Below, piece by piece: positions 33,128-44,406 of a stretch of DNA of 64,000 nt (positions within the stretch are counted from its first letter, which is position 1; each line of letters starts with the position of its first letter). The notes beneath the pieces are model-generated. The model saw nothing but the letters and a program-made list of their open reading frames with translations. It was not told the DNA's origin and made no database searches. Both the position numbers and the translations under genes were made by a program. Source of the stretch: Datura wrightii. Its lineage: Eukaryota; Streptophyta; Magnoliopsida; Solanales; Solanaceae. The stretch covers positions 122,212,501 to 122,276,500 of the forward strand of contig JASDFA010000010.1 of assembly GCA_035772735.1 (NCBI GenBank), written 5' to 3'.

Positions 33128-34576
33128 GCCTATGCCACGCGTTAGAGTTAGCCTTTCGACGACTCTGGACTGCTGGTACCTATTTTTTGATAAGTTTAAC
33201 TCTTCCCATCTGACTGATGTAGTATGCCCCGGTTCAACTATCCCTAATTTACTTGCTTCAGATCATCATATAGGGGTATGCCTTTCTACCCGTAACACAC
33301 CTTCGGGCATCTGAGTTGTGTGCTTTGCTTAGCCATTTGTTTGGAGACGAGGAGTAGTACTCAACTTAAAATGAATCCTAATCTGTTATAAAAGCCTTTC
33401 CAAAACCTAGCTGTGAGTCCCTTTGTTGGATGTTAATAGACACTAAGACACCATATAGCCAGAATGTTTCTTTAGTAATCAATTCAACGTAGTCTTTTAG
33501 TTGAAACACATCTCTGTCCGGCAAGAAATAAGTTAATCTCATTAGCCTTTCAATAATGACCCAAAAGGGTCACATTTATGCCTGGTATAAAGTAACCTTG
33601 TAACTATATTCTAACTGACTCCTTCCTGCTTTTGTGCAGGCACGACTATCTCCTGAATCGCCGGATTTCTGTTGCCTAACTTTCCTTCGTTGGGCATTGG
33701 AGCTCTATGCTATGGCTCAACAATATTTTCCCTCTTCCCATGTCATCAGTAGGTCTTTCTTTACAACCTGGTGTGTTTTTGTTAAACTCTGGGTGGAGGG
33801 AGTAATGGACATGGTGCACCTTGGCCATATTCTGCTAATGAAGTCCTGCCACCTTGGAATGCAGAGTGGACCTCTGGGTCTCATGACTCCACCCCTTGTT
33901 ATCCTAAGGGCCAATAACTTCCTACTGGGCCTTATCTCTAGGCTGTACTAGGTTAGAGTCTTTGTGTTGCCACTCCTTTACTTCCATAACTAGGGGTGAT
34001 ACTGCAACATTCTAGGTTACAACCTCACCATCTCTTATCTGTCATCCCAATTCTTATATATGGTCATTCAGCGGTGGTCCCACACTCTGTAAATCTACTC
34101 AACTTGGAGGTGATTTTGTTTTCCTCAAGAATTAGATACTCGTGCCTTTCCCCTTGCTTCCTTAGGCTGAGATCTGGGGTTCGTGCCCTTCGCCTTATAT
34201 TGTTGAAAAAATTACTAAACAAGCCTACCGACCTGTATCCTTCTGACCCGCACTCGGGCCTATTTCATTCGTATGATCTCTCTATCCTTTGACATATCAA
34301 ACTAAGGCCATAGCCATTATCTTGCGGTTATGCCCTATCGTGATTAGAATATTGCGGCGGAATTAGCCTTTTTCTGACCTGAGCTTTACTATTGATGGGG
34401 GTTTATTGCTGATGGACTCTCTCTCACACACTTGAGTGCTACTAGAAAACTTATTCTCCCTCTTGATTTACTACTGTAAAGGTCTAGATAACTTTGTGAA
34501 CACTAAGCGTCTCAACCATTCTCTAATTCCTCTTGGAGTCAACAATTCTAACCCTTCTTTATTAATCATTCTGGGC
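33128..34576. other. Unassigned repeat-like DNA
   Basis: No domain, LTR end or homology to the other families in the window that I can see. Pyrimidine-rich patches; the longest open frame (33634-33951, plus strand, 105 codons) has no recognisable motif. It may be part of another LTR family truncated on both sides. Confidence 0.3.
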
Positions 34577-36034
34577 AATATGGCATTGATATCTTTAGGA
34601 CTTACGAATGCTCCTACAGCTTTTATGGACTTGATGAAAAGGGTGTTCTAGTAGTATTTGGATATGTTCATGATTGTCTTCATAAACGATATGCTCATAT
34701 ACTCTCGAGCAAGGAGGAGCATACCGCTCATTTGAGAATTGTGTTGTAGACTCTCAAGAATTCAGCAAGTGTGAGCTAGCGAGGGTGTGCAGGTGGACTC
34801 TCAAAAGATAGAAGCGGTGAAGAACTAGCCTAGACCTATCAGTCCGACAGATATTAGGAGCTTTTTGGGTTTAGATGGCTACTACAGGAGGTTCATAGAG
34901 AGATTTTCATCCATTGCAGCATCATTGACTAAGTTGACCTAGAAGAAGGTCAAATTTCAATGGCCGAATGCTTGTGAGAAGAGTTTTAAGGATTTAAGGA
35001 CTCGACTCACTTCGGCCCCAGTGTTGACCCTACTGAAGGATATAGATGGTTTTGTTGTGTATTGTGATGTCTCTAAGGCTGGTCTTGGTTGTGTGTTGAT
35101 GCAACATGGTAAGTCATTGTGCATGCCTCGAGACATCTTAAGACTCATGAGAAGAATTATTCGACACATGACCTAGAGTTGGCAGCTATGGTGTTTGCTT
35201 TGAAGATTTTGAGGCATTATTTGTATGGGATGCATGTGGATGTGTTCATGCACCACAAAAGCCTTCAATACGTGTTCACTCAGAAGGACCAGAATTTGCA
35301 GCAAAGAAGACGGCTAGAGCTTCTCAAGGACTATGACATGAGCATCCATCATCATATGGGCAAGGCCAATTTAGGGTTAGATGATCTTAGTAGGTTGTCC
35401 ATGGTGAGTGTGTCTCATGTCAAGAATAGGAGAAAGAAGTTGGTAAAGGATGTCCATAGGCTTGCTTATTTAGGGGTTTGCCTTACAGATTCTATGGATA
35501 GTGGTGTTATCATTCAAAAGTGTTTGGAATCTTCATTGGTGACAGAAGTCAAAGCTAGGCAAGATAAAAATCCTATCCTAGTGAAGCTAAAAAAAGCTGT
35601 CTGAAATCAGAAAGTGGAGGTTTTCTCCCAAGGGGGAGATGGTGTACTCCGATATCAGGGCCGATTGTGTGTTTTGGCAATAGATGAATTGAGAGAGGAT
35701 GTTGAGTGCGGCTCATGGCTCTTAGTACTCTATCCATCCATGTGCCAGCAAGATGTACCCTGATTTATGGAAAATCTATTAGTGGAATGGCATGAAGAAG
35801 GTATCACCCATATAGGAAGTGATGAGGTTCAAAAAGAAAGGGAAGCTTAGTCCCCGATATGTTGGTCCTTATAGGATTTTGAGCCGAGTAGGCAAGGTGG
35901 CATATGATTTGGACCTAGCAGAGTTAACTTTGGTGCACCCAGTTTTCCATGTATCTCTATTGAAGAAATGCATTGGTGACCCAGCCTTAGTTGTTCCGGT
36001 AGAGAGCATATGGGTTGTGACCTTGGGTCCCAAC
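34577..36034 (+). pseudogene. pol: Tekay-3 pol fragment with integrase core deleted
   Basis: Starts inside RT (LGLTNAPTAFMDLMKRVF), continues through a decayed F-I-[DN]-D region and thumb, an RNase H open for 161 codons (35119-35604) in which the TDHKSLQY motif reads MHHKSLQY, and the integrase zinc-binding side (WNGMKK, about 35785). Then it jumps directly to the integrase C-terminal GPY module (LSPRYVGPYRIL, about 35847) and HPVFHVSLLKKC. About 830 bp holding the catalytic core are missing by comparison with Tekay-1. It is cut by the Z LTR at 36035. Confidence 0.82.
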
Positions 36035-37007
36035 TGTTACACCCCATAAAATGTTAATAGTTAGTAGGCGTACACATGGATCTGTGATGATTAAGGAGAG
36101 CTTGATGCATTTGGAAAGAGCCTCGGAAGCAGGGTAGAGTGAGGCTAGGCCGCGAGGGGCCAGCGCGACGTGCCAGCCGGTAGTACACTGGCCCGCACGG
36201 CGTGCCAGGCCTGCTGGATCTTTGAGAGGCGTGGCGCGGCAGGCATTGTGGTGTCTTGGATGGGCCAGGGTGCCCCAGTCAACCATCCACACTTATATAT
36301 ATACCCCCTTAGTTGAATTGCAAGGCATTTGCATATATTCTCTCGGCCAGAAACAAAGGAAAATGTAATTTTCATTGAATCTTTACACCGTCCAAATGCA
36401 AATTAACTTCGGGTAATGACTTCTATGCCTATCGGAAGCATTTATACGGAGTTATTTCTTGAAAATTCGCTCGCCATACCGGAACTTCGCCGAGTAAAAG
36501 TTTTCAGAATTACTCCAAATTGAATCCTAAGTGGCCACAGGCATTAGGTAGGTATTTCTACCTTCTGAACTCTTGAGAAATTGTAGGTGTTCGGATAATT
36601 TATTCTGAGTTGAATTATAGTTAATATTATTATCAAAAGTTATCGTTATTTGCCGAATTTAGTACTAAATTAACCCTATTCTCTCAACATGAGGATTGCA
36701 GTTGGAAGGAACTGTTGTTTACAAGTTGAAACTCGCCAGTTAAATGAGAATCAATATTCAAGGTATATTAAAGCTTATTCCTTCGGCAAGTCATTATCGT
36801 CATATAGTGAAACGACCTATGTTTTTAACGTTGATAATGATTCGATGTGTGTAATTAGCTGCTGCTAGTATATAAGGATCAGGTATGTAGTGATTAGCTT
36901 CTATCATTAGATTACGATTACATATGTTGTGGTTAGCTGCTACAAAATGTATAAAGAATATATCGCAGTATCCTTTGTCGAGAAAGAACATGTTAAGTGT
37001 GACTCAC
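36035..37007 (+). repeat. Z LTR, left part
   Basis: Starts TGTTACACCCCATAA, as does the second Z LTR at 61634. It contains a GC-rich block (about 36148-36240) followed by a TATA run (36294-36303), a plausible promoter. It ends with CTCAC (37003-37007), the target copy for Tekay-2, and resumes at 46721. Confidence 0.8.
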
Positions 37008-39319
37008 TGTAATACCCCGGAGAGGCCTAAGAATAGACTTAGGAGTTGAATTTGAAAAGTGCAGAATACTAGCAAAAACATCATAGGACGGGCGACCCAA
37101 CGACTCGTGGTTGGATACCATGAGTCGTTGAAAGCAGCCGTGGAATGGGGGGTTCAGGGAAGCAGAGGTGACAGTGGACGGTGTAATGACTCGTTGTCAG
37201 GAACAATGAGTTGTTTTTACCAGTCGTTGGAAGGACTGAGCTTAGGCTGAGGGGGAACAACGGGGCATCCCACGATTCATGGTGAGAAGCAACGACCAGT
37301 TGTTTCTAGTCATTATTTGAGGGTTGAAGATTTCAGTCCATTCAACGGATGGAGACCATGACTCATTGGATGCCACCACGAGTCGTGGTGAGGCTTGTGT
37401 AAAGGAAAGTCAGATTGGTCAAGGAGTTGACAACGGCCGATTCAACTATCCGTCGTTTGATGTAACGACTCGTCCTGACGAGTCGTGGGAAGGACCTGAG
37501 ATATGTCATGAGGCAGTGGACCCAACAACACGATACCATGAGTCTTGGTGTCGAGCAACGACCCATTGGATCAGTCGTTGGTCCGCCCAGAGCAGTTTCC
37601 ACAGAAATTTTATTAAGGGCATTTTCAACTTTTTCATGCTTTGAGACCATAAACTACATCATTTTGTGTATTTTCTGAGTGTGTTAAGATGGGTTAAGTC
37701 CCTAATGCATACCCATTGCCATGCAAGAGCTTTATAGAGATTTTTGGGAGGTTCAAGGTCTTCTTACCCAAGTTTCCATCAATTTCTTTGTGGGTATTCA
37801 AGGAACTTCGAAATCAATCCATTCCCAGGTATGTAGGGTTTTAGAATGGGTGAAATTCTTCCTCACCCATGCCAAAATTTAAATTTAAATCATGAATCCT
37901 TCTACTCAAGTTCTATGGGGTTTTACCCAAATGCATGAAAATGTGATGTCTCTTTATGGGTATGATTTAATTGAGTTTTCATTATTGAATTATGAATGAT
38001 GGGCAGGTGTTATATTATTTTCTTTAGATCATGTTTCAAGCTTTTTTTTAAAATCTAAAATGCCCATTTGATGAAGTTTCATGAAAGTTACAATTTACGA
38101 TGAATATGCAATATTTTGAATTTATTGATGACGAAAAAGCATGAATTCAAGTTACCCATTGTTTATGAGCATATTTTGAAAGAATTGAATATGATGAAGT
38201 ATTGGGAAATGCCTATATGTTGAAGAATGATTTATGATTGATGAAGCAAATTACATGATTTATCAATTTATGATGTTGGCTAATGAAAAGGGCCAATGAT
38301 TCTAGGCTAAGTATATTTTAAAGGGGATCAATGATGATAAACGTTATATTTTAGCCAACAAATCTTAATGCATGATGTTATTGATTTATGTATGAGCCTA
38401 TATGCATGTTTTTGGGAGCTGTGTCTAGCACCGAGCATCCCGACGTTCAAAGGACTATGCCGGTGTCTCATAACCACGTGCCACCATTGGTTTCTAAATG
38501 ATATGATGTATTGATAATGATCCCTTCAAATGTGATATCATGCCTAATGCACGAACCTTTCCTGGCAAGCCAGGGTCGGCTCTGCCCACTTGAGCAAGAT
38601 AGTGGGGCATCATGATAGGCTCTACCATGATGGTGTCGGTTATGATGAGTCCTCCCATTGTTCCGTATGTTTTATGCATTGTTATGTTTATGTTATTGGA
38701 TCAAGTTATGCTTTGATAAATTTTATTTACGGATATAAAAATGAATGATTATGAATGATTTGAAAGTCTTGAGCCTTATGTTTTATTATGAAGATTTTGA
38801 TGTAAGCATGATGTCCTTCTCTTATATTATTTATGAGTTTTATTTACTCTAATATGTCCGTTTTACCGACCTTGCATACTCGGTACATTTCACGTACTGA
38901 CCACATATTTTCTATGCTGTATCATTTCATGATACAGGGTCCGAATCTCAAGCTCATCCTCACCCTTAGTCCATCTCAGCTTACGCTTTCAGCTTATTGG
39001 TGAGTCCTCATGTTCCGAGGGCTGTCTAACAGACTTTCATGTTATTTATGTTTTAGTATTGGTCGAGTTAGTTGGGGATGTTGTCCCATCAACCCATGTT
39101 ATGTATTAGTGGCTTTCAGACAAGTATGTAGTGCTGAACTATGTATATGTACTGTATTTCCTGATGTTATGCTATAATTACGTTTCCACAATATTTTATG
39201 ATTATCATTCCACTTACTTCAATGAGATTAGTTGTATGCATGTGCCATTGGTCGACTTCAGGCTTCTCGGGGTCCCTTATCCTGTGTCTACGGTCCGAGT
39301 GTACGTTCAGGTCGTGATA
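37008..39319 (+). repeat. Tekay-2 5' LTR
   Basis: 2312 bp, TGTAATACC to TCGTGATA (terminal CA mutated). U3 carries a dense cluster of ACGACTCGT-type words in both orientations (37085-37580), including the dyad ACGACTCGT-CCTG-ACGAGTCGT at 37465-37486. The hairpin CTGTATCAT-TTC-ATGATACAG is at 38917-38937. Confidence 0.92.
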
Positions 39320-39528
39320 AAATTGGTATCAGAGAAATAGGTTTGAAGTGTCCTAGGGTATCTGAAAGCCGCATTAAGTAGAGTCTTTTTCATGGGTGTG
39401 AAGCGCGCCACACCTAAGAAGAAGAGGCTACTAGACGTATAGGAAACGTTCCCTTCTTTCATGTTCTATGTCGTGCGATGAAAAGCCTTTCCATCCTTCT
39501 AATTAATGCGATTTGCGATTGCAGAATT
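39320..39528 (+). promoter_or_regulatory. Tekay-2 primer-binding site and leader
   Basis: TGGTATCAGAG at 39324-39334 is complementary to the 3' end of initiator tRNA-Met. The leader continues to the gag ATG and resembles the Z leader (59388-59500), e.g. AGGCTACTAG. Confidence 0.85.
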
Positions 39529-40760
39529 ATGGCTCCAAGAAGAATGAAGGGAAGGAGGAATGGAAACGATGAAGGCAATGAAAATGGCAATGACCATGGG
39601 CATCAACAAGCCCCACATGTTCAGGAGCCCCAGGCACTAGAGCCAGCTGCCGCCGCTGAGTTTCGGGCGGTTATTCAGATGTTGGCGTAGGCCTTGATCA
39701 CTCAGGTCAACCAGCAGGTTATAGCACAGGTCCCACAGAATGGCAATGCAGCGACGGCTCTGATTAGAGACTTCTTGAGGATGAACCCTCTTGAGTTCAT
39801 GGGATCAAAGGTGGATGAGGATCCACACGAGTTCATTGAAGGGATCTTGAAGGTCACTCAGGTTATGGGGGTGTCAAATGGGGAGTGCGTGGACTTTGCC
39901 TCTTATTAGCTAAAAGAGGTCACTCATATTTGGTACAAGCAATGGAAGGACAGCAGGGCAGTGGGAGCGGGCCCTATCAGCTGGGATAAGTTCCACATGG
40001 CCTTTCTCGACAAGTTCTTCCCTCGGGAGATGAGGGAGTCGAAAGCAGCTGAGTTTGTGAACCTCAAGTAGGGAAAGATGACAGTGTTGGAGTATTCTCT
40101 TGAGTTCACTCATTTGTCAAAGTACGCCCCAGAGTTAGTGGTGGATCAGAGGGTGCAGGTGAGCTGATTCGTTCATGGTGTGGCTGGTTATTTAAACAAG
40201 GATTGCAGGACTACTATGCTCCACCAGGATATGGACTTTCCTTGCATAGTGTTGTTTGCCAAATAGATGGAGGCGGCTCAGGCAAGGGAGAGAGAGAAAA
40301 ATAGGGCTCGGACGGACAACCGTGGGTTTTCACATCAGAGGTCCGGCGGTGGCTATCGACCACTGCTTCAGCAGAGATCACTAGCCCCAGCACCTTCATC
40401 AGCTAGTGTTCCATCCAGGACAAGGGGTGATCAGAAGAGCAGGGCTTCAGGGTCGAGGGATCAGAGGGGCACCCAGTTAGAGTATACCTCTCCAGCCTGC
40501 GGGAAGTGTGGCAAGAGTCATGCCGGGGAGTGCTTGCTCGGTTCAGATGTCTGTTGTGGGTGTGGTAGATCTGGGGACATGCGCCGAACATGCCCATATG
40601 CTAGACAGGGTGATGATAGGGGTCGTGCACAGACCACCAGGACAGCAGCAGCTCCAGCCCATTCCGCTCCGCAGGGAGCATCGACTAGTGGGGGTGGCGG
40701 ACAGTGCCAAAATCGATTCTATGCCCTCCCCTCGCTCCAGGAGCAAGAGACTTCGCCAGA
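39529..40760 (+). pseudogene. gag: Tekay-2 gag, broken
   Basis: Start ATG at 39529 (MAPRRMKGRRNGNDEGNENG). Capsid words include FLRMNPLEFMGSKVDEDPHEF, WDKFHMAFLDKFFPREMRESK and YSLEFTHLSKYAPELVVDQR. In-frame stops occur near 39688, 39907, 40069, 40165 and 40264, and the frame then stays open to 40854. The zinc knuckle CGCGRSGDMRRTC has Asp in place of the zinc-binding His, so nucleocapsid function is doubtful even apart from the stops. Confidence 0.88.
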
Positions 40761-41250
40761 CATGGTCACTGGTATGTTATGTGTCTCTCATATTGATTTT
40801 TATGCCTTGCTAGATTCGAGAGCTACAGTCTTTTGTGACTCCTTACATTGCTAGTAGCCTTAGAGTTAGTCCCGAGATCTTGTCAGAATCGTTTTCAGTT
40901 TCGACCCCTGTTGGTGATTCGGTCATAGCTAGATGAGTATATAGAGAATGATCGATCATTGTGTTGCATAAGGTTACATCCGCAGACTTGGTAGAGTTAT
41001 CCATGAATGACTTTGACATTATTCTCGGCATGGATTGGTTGTTTGAATGTTATGCTTTAATTAATTGTAGGACCCATACGGTGTAATTTTGTTTTCCCAG
41101 TGAGTTAGTGTTTGAGTGGAAGGGTAGTTCGGCGGTACCAACAAGTCGGTTAATTTCCTACCTTAAGGTCAGAAGATGATCTCTAAAGGTTGCATGTACC
41201 ACCTAGTTAGGGTTAAGGACGTGGAGTCTGAGACCCCGACTATTCTGTCA
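40761..41250 (+). pseudogene. Tekay-2 protease region
   Basis: FYALLDSRATVF (about 40798-40833): the catalytic Asp-Ser is present but the Gly of D-S-G-A-T is Arg. A frameshift follows near 40835, then the second-half motif with ILGMDWL-like text near 41018 and the linker HLVRVKD at about 41197. Confidence 0.75.
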
Positions 41251-42290
41251 GTTTCGGTGGTGTGCGAATATCTAAAGGTGTTTCCTAATGATTTGCCCGG
41301 TGTTCCTCCAGAGAGAGAAATTAATTTCGGTATCGATCTATTACCCGATACGCAACCTATCTCTATTTCTCCCTACAGGATGGCCCCAGCCGAGTTAAAG
41401 GAATTGAAGGATCAGTTGAAGGATATGTTGGATAAGGGCTTCATTTGACCGAGCCAGTCTCCATGGGGTGCACCAGTTCTATTTGTTCGAAAAAGGATGG
41501 TTCCCTTCGCATGTGTATTGACTATCGGCAGTTGAACAAGGTTACCGTCAAGAACAGGTACCGCTTACCTAGGATCGATGATTTGTTTGACTAGCTTCTG
41601 GGTGCCAAGTGCTTCTCCAAGATTGATCTTAGGTCCGAGTATCACCAGCTCAGGGTTTGGGAGAGTGACATCCCAAAGACCACTTTCAGGACTCGATATG
41701 GTCACTACAAATTTATTGTTATGTCTTTCGGACTAACCAATGCCCCTACAGTTTTTATGGATCTAATGAACAGGGTGTTCAAGGCATATTTGGACATGTT
41801 CGTGATTGTGTTCATTGATGACATCTTGATATACTCACGGAGCGAGGAGGAGCATGCCGCTCACTTGAGAGTAGTACTTTAGACCCTCAAGGATCGTCAG
41901 CTATATGAAAAGTTCAGTAAGTGCAAATTTTGGCTAGAATCGGTGGCATTTCTGGGTCATGTGGTATCAAACGAAGGCATAAGGGTAGATTCCCAGAAAA
42001 TTGAGGCGGTGAAGAATTGGCCTAGATTGGTGAATCCTTCAGAAATTCGGAGTTTCTTGGGTCTAGATGGCTACCACCGAAGGTTTGTTGAGGGTTTCTC
42101 CTCTATTGCGGCACCTTTGACTAAGTTGACTCAGAAAAAGGTGAAGTTCCAATTGTCAGGAGCTTGTGAGGAAAGCTTCCAAGAGTTGAAGACCCGACTC
42201 ACTTCAGCACCATTGTTGACTTTTCCCGAGGGTACTGAAGGCTTTGTAGAATATTGTGATGCTTCGAAAGTTGGACTAAGATGTGTTTTG
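41251..42290 (+). pseudogene. pol: Tekay-2 reverse transcriptase
   Basis: PYRMAPAELKELKDQLKDML and KGFI precede a TGA at 41446-41448. A one-base loss in the A-run near 41491-41496 shifts the frame. Beyond it CIDYRQLNK-type text, KIDLRSEYHQL, SFGLTNAPTVFMDL and VFIDDILIYS (about 41810) are readable, so the catalytic Asp pair is kept. Stops lie near 41592 and 41881. The thumb FLGHVVSNEGIRVDS and FLGLDGYHRRF are in a long open frame from 41943. Confidence 0.88.
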
Positions 42291-42640
42291 ATGCAGCGTG
42301 GTAAGGTAATAGCATATGCCTCGAGAGAGCTGAAAGTTCATGAAAAGAATCACCCGACCCATGATCTAGAGTTGGCCGTGGTGGTGTTTGCATTAAAGAT
42401 ATGGCGGAATTACTTGTATGGGGTCCACGTGGATGTATTTATAGATCACAAGAGCTTGCAATATGTGTTCTCACAGAAAGATCTAAATCTTTGGCAAAGG
42501 AGGTGGCTGGAGTTACTTAAGGACTATGACATGAGTGTCCTATACCACCCGGGCAAGGCCAATGTGGTTGCGACACACTTAATAGACTCTTTATGGAGAG
42601 TGTGTCCCGCGTGGAGGGGGGGAAGAAGGAGTTGGTGAAG
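42291..42640 (+). pseudogene. pol: Tekay-2 RNase H
   Basis: In the open frame that starts at 41943: YASRELKVHEKNHPTHDLEL, VFIDHKSLQYVFSQKDLN and VLYHPGKANVVA. A one-base deletion just after this motif (about 42572) throws the end out of frame. The usual TDHKS motif reads IDHKS, with the Asp kept. Confidence 0.85.
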
Positions 42641-43672
42641 GATTTCCACCGACTTGCAAGACTGGGAGTTAGATTGATCGACTGGACTGATGGCGACGTT
42701 ATTGTGCAGAATCGTCCTTAATGGTCAATATCAAATCTAAGCAAGATGAGGATCTGACTTTGAGGAAGCTAAAGGAAGCAACGCGGAGTCAACAGGTGGA
42801 GGTTTTCTCCCAAGGGGGAGATGGTTTTCTATGATACCAGGGTTGACTATGTGTTCCAGACGTTGATAATTTGAGAGTTTGGATATTGCACTAGGCACAT
42901 GGTACTAGATACTCTATCCATTCGGGATCCATGAAATGTATTGGGACTTGCGAGAAATCTATTGGTGGAATAGTATGAAGAAGGATATTGTGGAGTTCGT
43001 AGCTAAATGTCCAAACTATCAGCAAGTGAAAATCGAGCACAGAGGCTGGGAGGTGTACTTTAGGATATTAGCATTCCCACTTGGAAGTGGGAGGAAATAA
43101 ATATGGATTTCGTTACAGGCCTACCTCGTAGTCATCAACACTATGACTCCATTTAGGTGGTGGTAGACAGGTTAACTAAGGCGGCACACTTCCTACCGGT
43201 CAAGACCACAGATTCATCAGATGACTATGCGAAATTGTATGTTAGGAAGTTGGTTGGACTTCATGGAGTGCCCTTGTCTATCATCTCAGACTGAGGTACT
43301 CAGTTTACCTCTCAGTTATGGAGATCTTTTCAGAAGGGACTTGGGGCGCAAGTTAATCTCAGTACAACCTTCCATCCGCAAACAGACGGCCAGGCAGAAT
43401 GAACCATTCAGACCCTCGAGGATATGTTGAGGGCATGTGTCATGGATTTCAAAGGTAATTGGGATGATCATTTTCCCTTAATCGAGTTTTCTTATAATAA
43501 CAGCTATCACTATAGTATCCAAATGGTGCCGTCCGAGGCTCTTTACGTGCGAAGGTGTAGATCTCCCATCGGATGGTTTGAGGTTGGTGAGGCAGCTACG
43601 ATAGGGACAAATTCGGTTCACGAGGCGATGGTGAAGGTTCAGTTGATAAGGGACCGGTTGAAAACCGCTTAG
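42641..43672 (+). pseudogene. pol: Tekay-2 integrase
   Basis: The zinc-binding region is near 42900-43025. The core has INMDFVTGLPR (about 43095), SD followed by TGA then GTQFTSQL (about 43290), and DGQAE followed by TGA (about 43388-43402), so all three acidic residues survive beside nonsense codons. A TAG replaces the Trp of SIWVVVD near 43154. The last part (MLRACVMDFKGNWDDHFPLI) is open from 43424 to 43672. Confidence 0.85.
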
Positions 43673-44161
43673 AGTCGTCAGAAATCGTATGCTGATGTGA
43701 GAAGAAGGGATCTGGAGTTTGATGTGGACAATTAGATATTTCTAAAGGTATCTCCCATGAAGGGAGTCATGCAGTTCGGGAAGAAAGGGAAACTCAGTCC
43801 CCGCTATATTGGTCCTTACCGGGTTATGAGGAGAGTGGGTAAGGTGGCGTATGAGTTGGACTTGCCTTCAAAGTTAGCTTCAATTCATCCCGTGTTTCAT
43901 GTATTGCTCTTTAAAAAGTTCTTGGGTGATCCAGCTTTAGTAGTTCCGGTAGATAGCCTTGGTGTAAAGGATAGCCTCAGCTATGAAGAAATTCCGGTGA
44001 AAATCTTAGATCGTCAAGTCCGTAAGCTAAGGAACAAAGAAGTAGCTTTAGTTAAAGTATTATGGAGAAATCAGAATGTTGAGGGAGCTATGTGGGAAGC
44101 TGAAGCAGGTATGATGGCTAAATATCCACATTTGTTCTCTACCGGCTCAATTCCGACTTGA
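43673..44161 (+). pseudogene. pol: Tekay-2 integrase C-terminus and chromodomain-like tail
   Basis: SRQKSYADVRRRDLEFDV, a TAG near 43734, then 134 open codons from 43757: KKGKLSPRYIGPYRVM, VAYELDLPSKLASIHPVFHV, ILDRQVRKLRNKEVALVKVL and the final AMWEAEAGMMAKYPHLF. The tail is the chromodomain-like module shared with Tekay-1. Confidence 0.82.
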
Positions 44162-44371
44162 GGTACCAGTTTTTTCCCTAAGACTCTGTCTAGTTTTTAT
44201 GTTCAGTCATGTGTGCAAGTTACTTTTCTATGCATGGATGTGTATGTGAAGTGTAAGATCAGTTCAGCTATGTGGTTTTATTCGGAGGTAGTCATTCCAT
44301 GAAAATTTTGCTTAAAATGATCAGTATATGGCTATGATAAATTGTATGTTTCTGTTTGCTGCTTGTTTCCT

Positions 44372-44406
44372 ACATTCGAGGACGAATGTTTCCAAAGGAG
44401 AGATAT
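44372..44406 (+). promoter_or_regulatory. Tekay-2 hairpin and polypurine tract
   Basis: The perfect hairpin ACATTCG-AGGA-CGAATGT at 44372-44389 is followed by the tract TTCCAAAGGAGAGATAT up to the LTR at 44407. Confidence 0.8.

Noticed and set aside
34436..34651. A separate small gene of 71 codons before Tekay-3
   Set aside because: Its second half is the RT fragment and its first half is unassigned DNA; the frame simply crosses the junction.
35987..36292. Minus-strand 101-codon frame in the Z LTR
   Set aside because: GC-rich LTR promoter DNA, not conserved in the second Z LTR.
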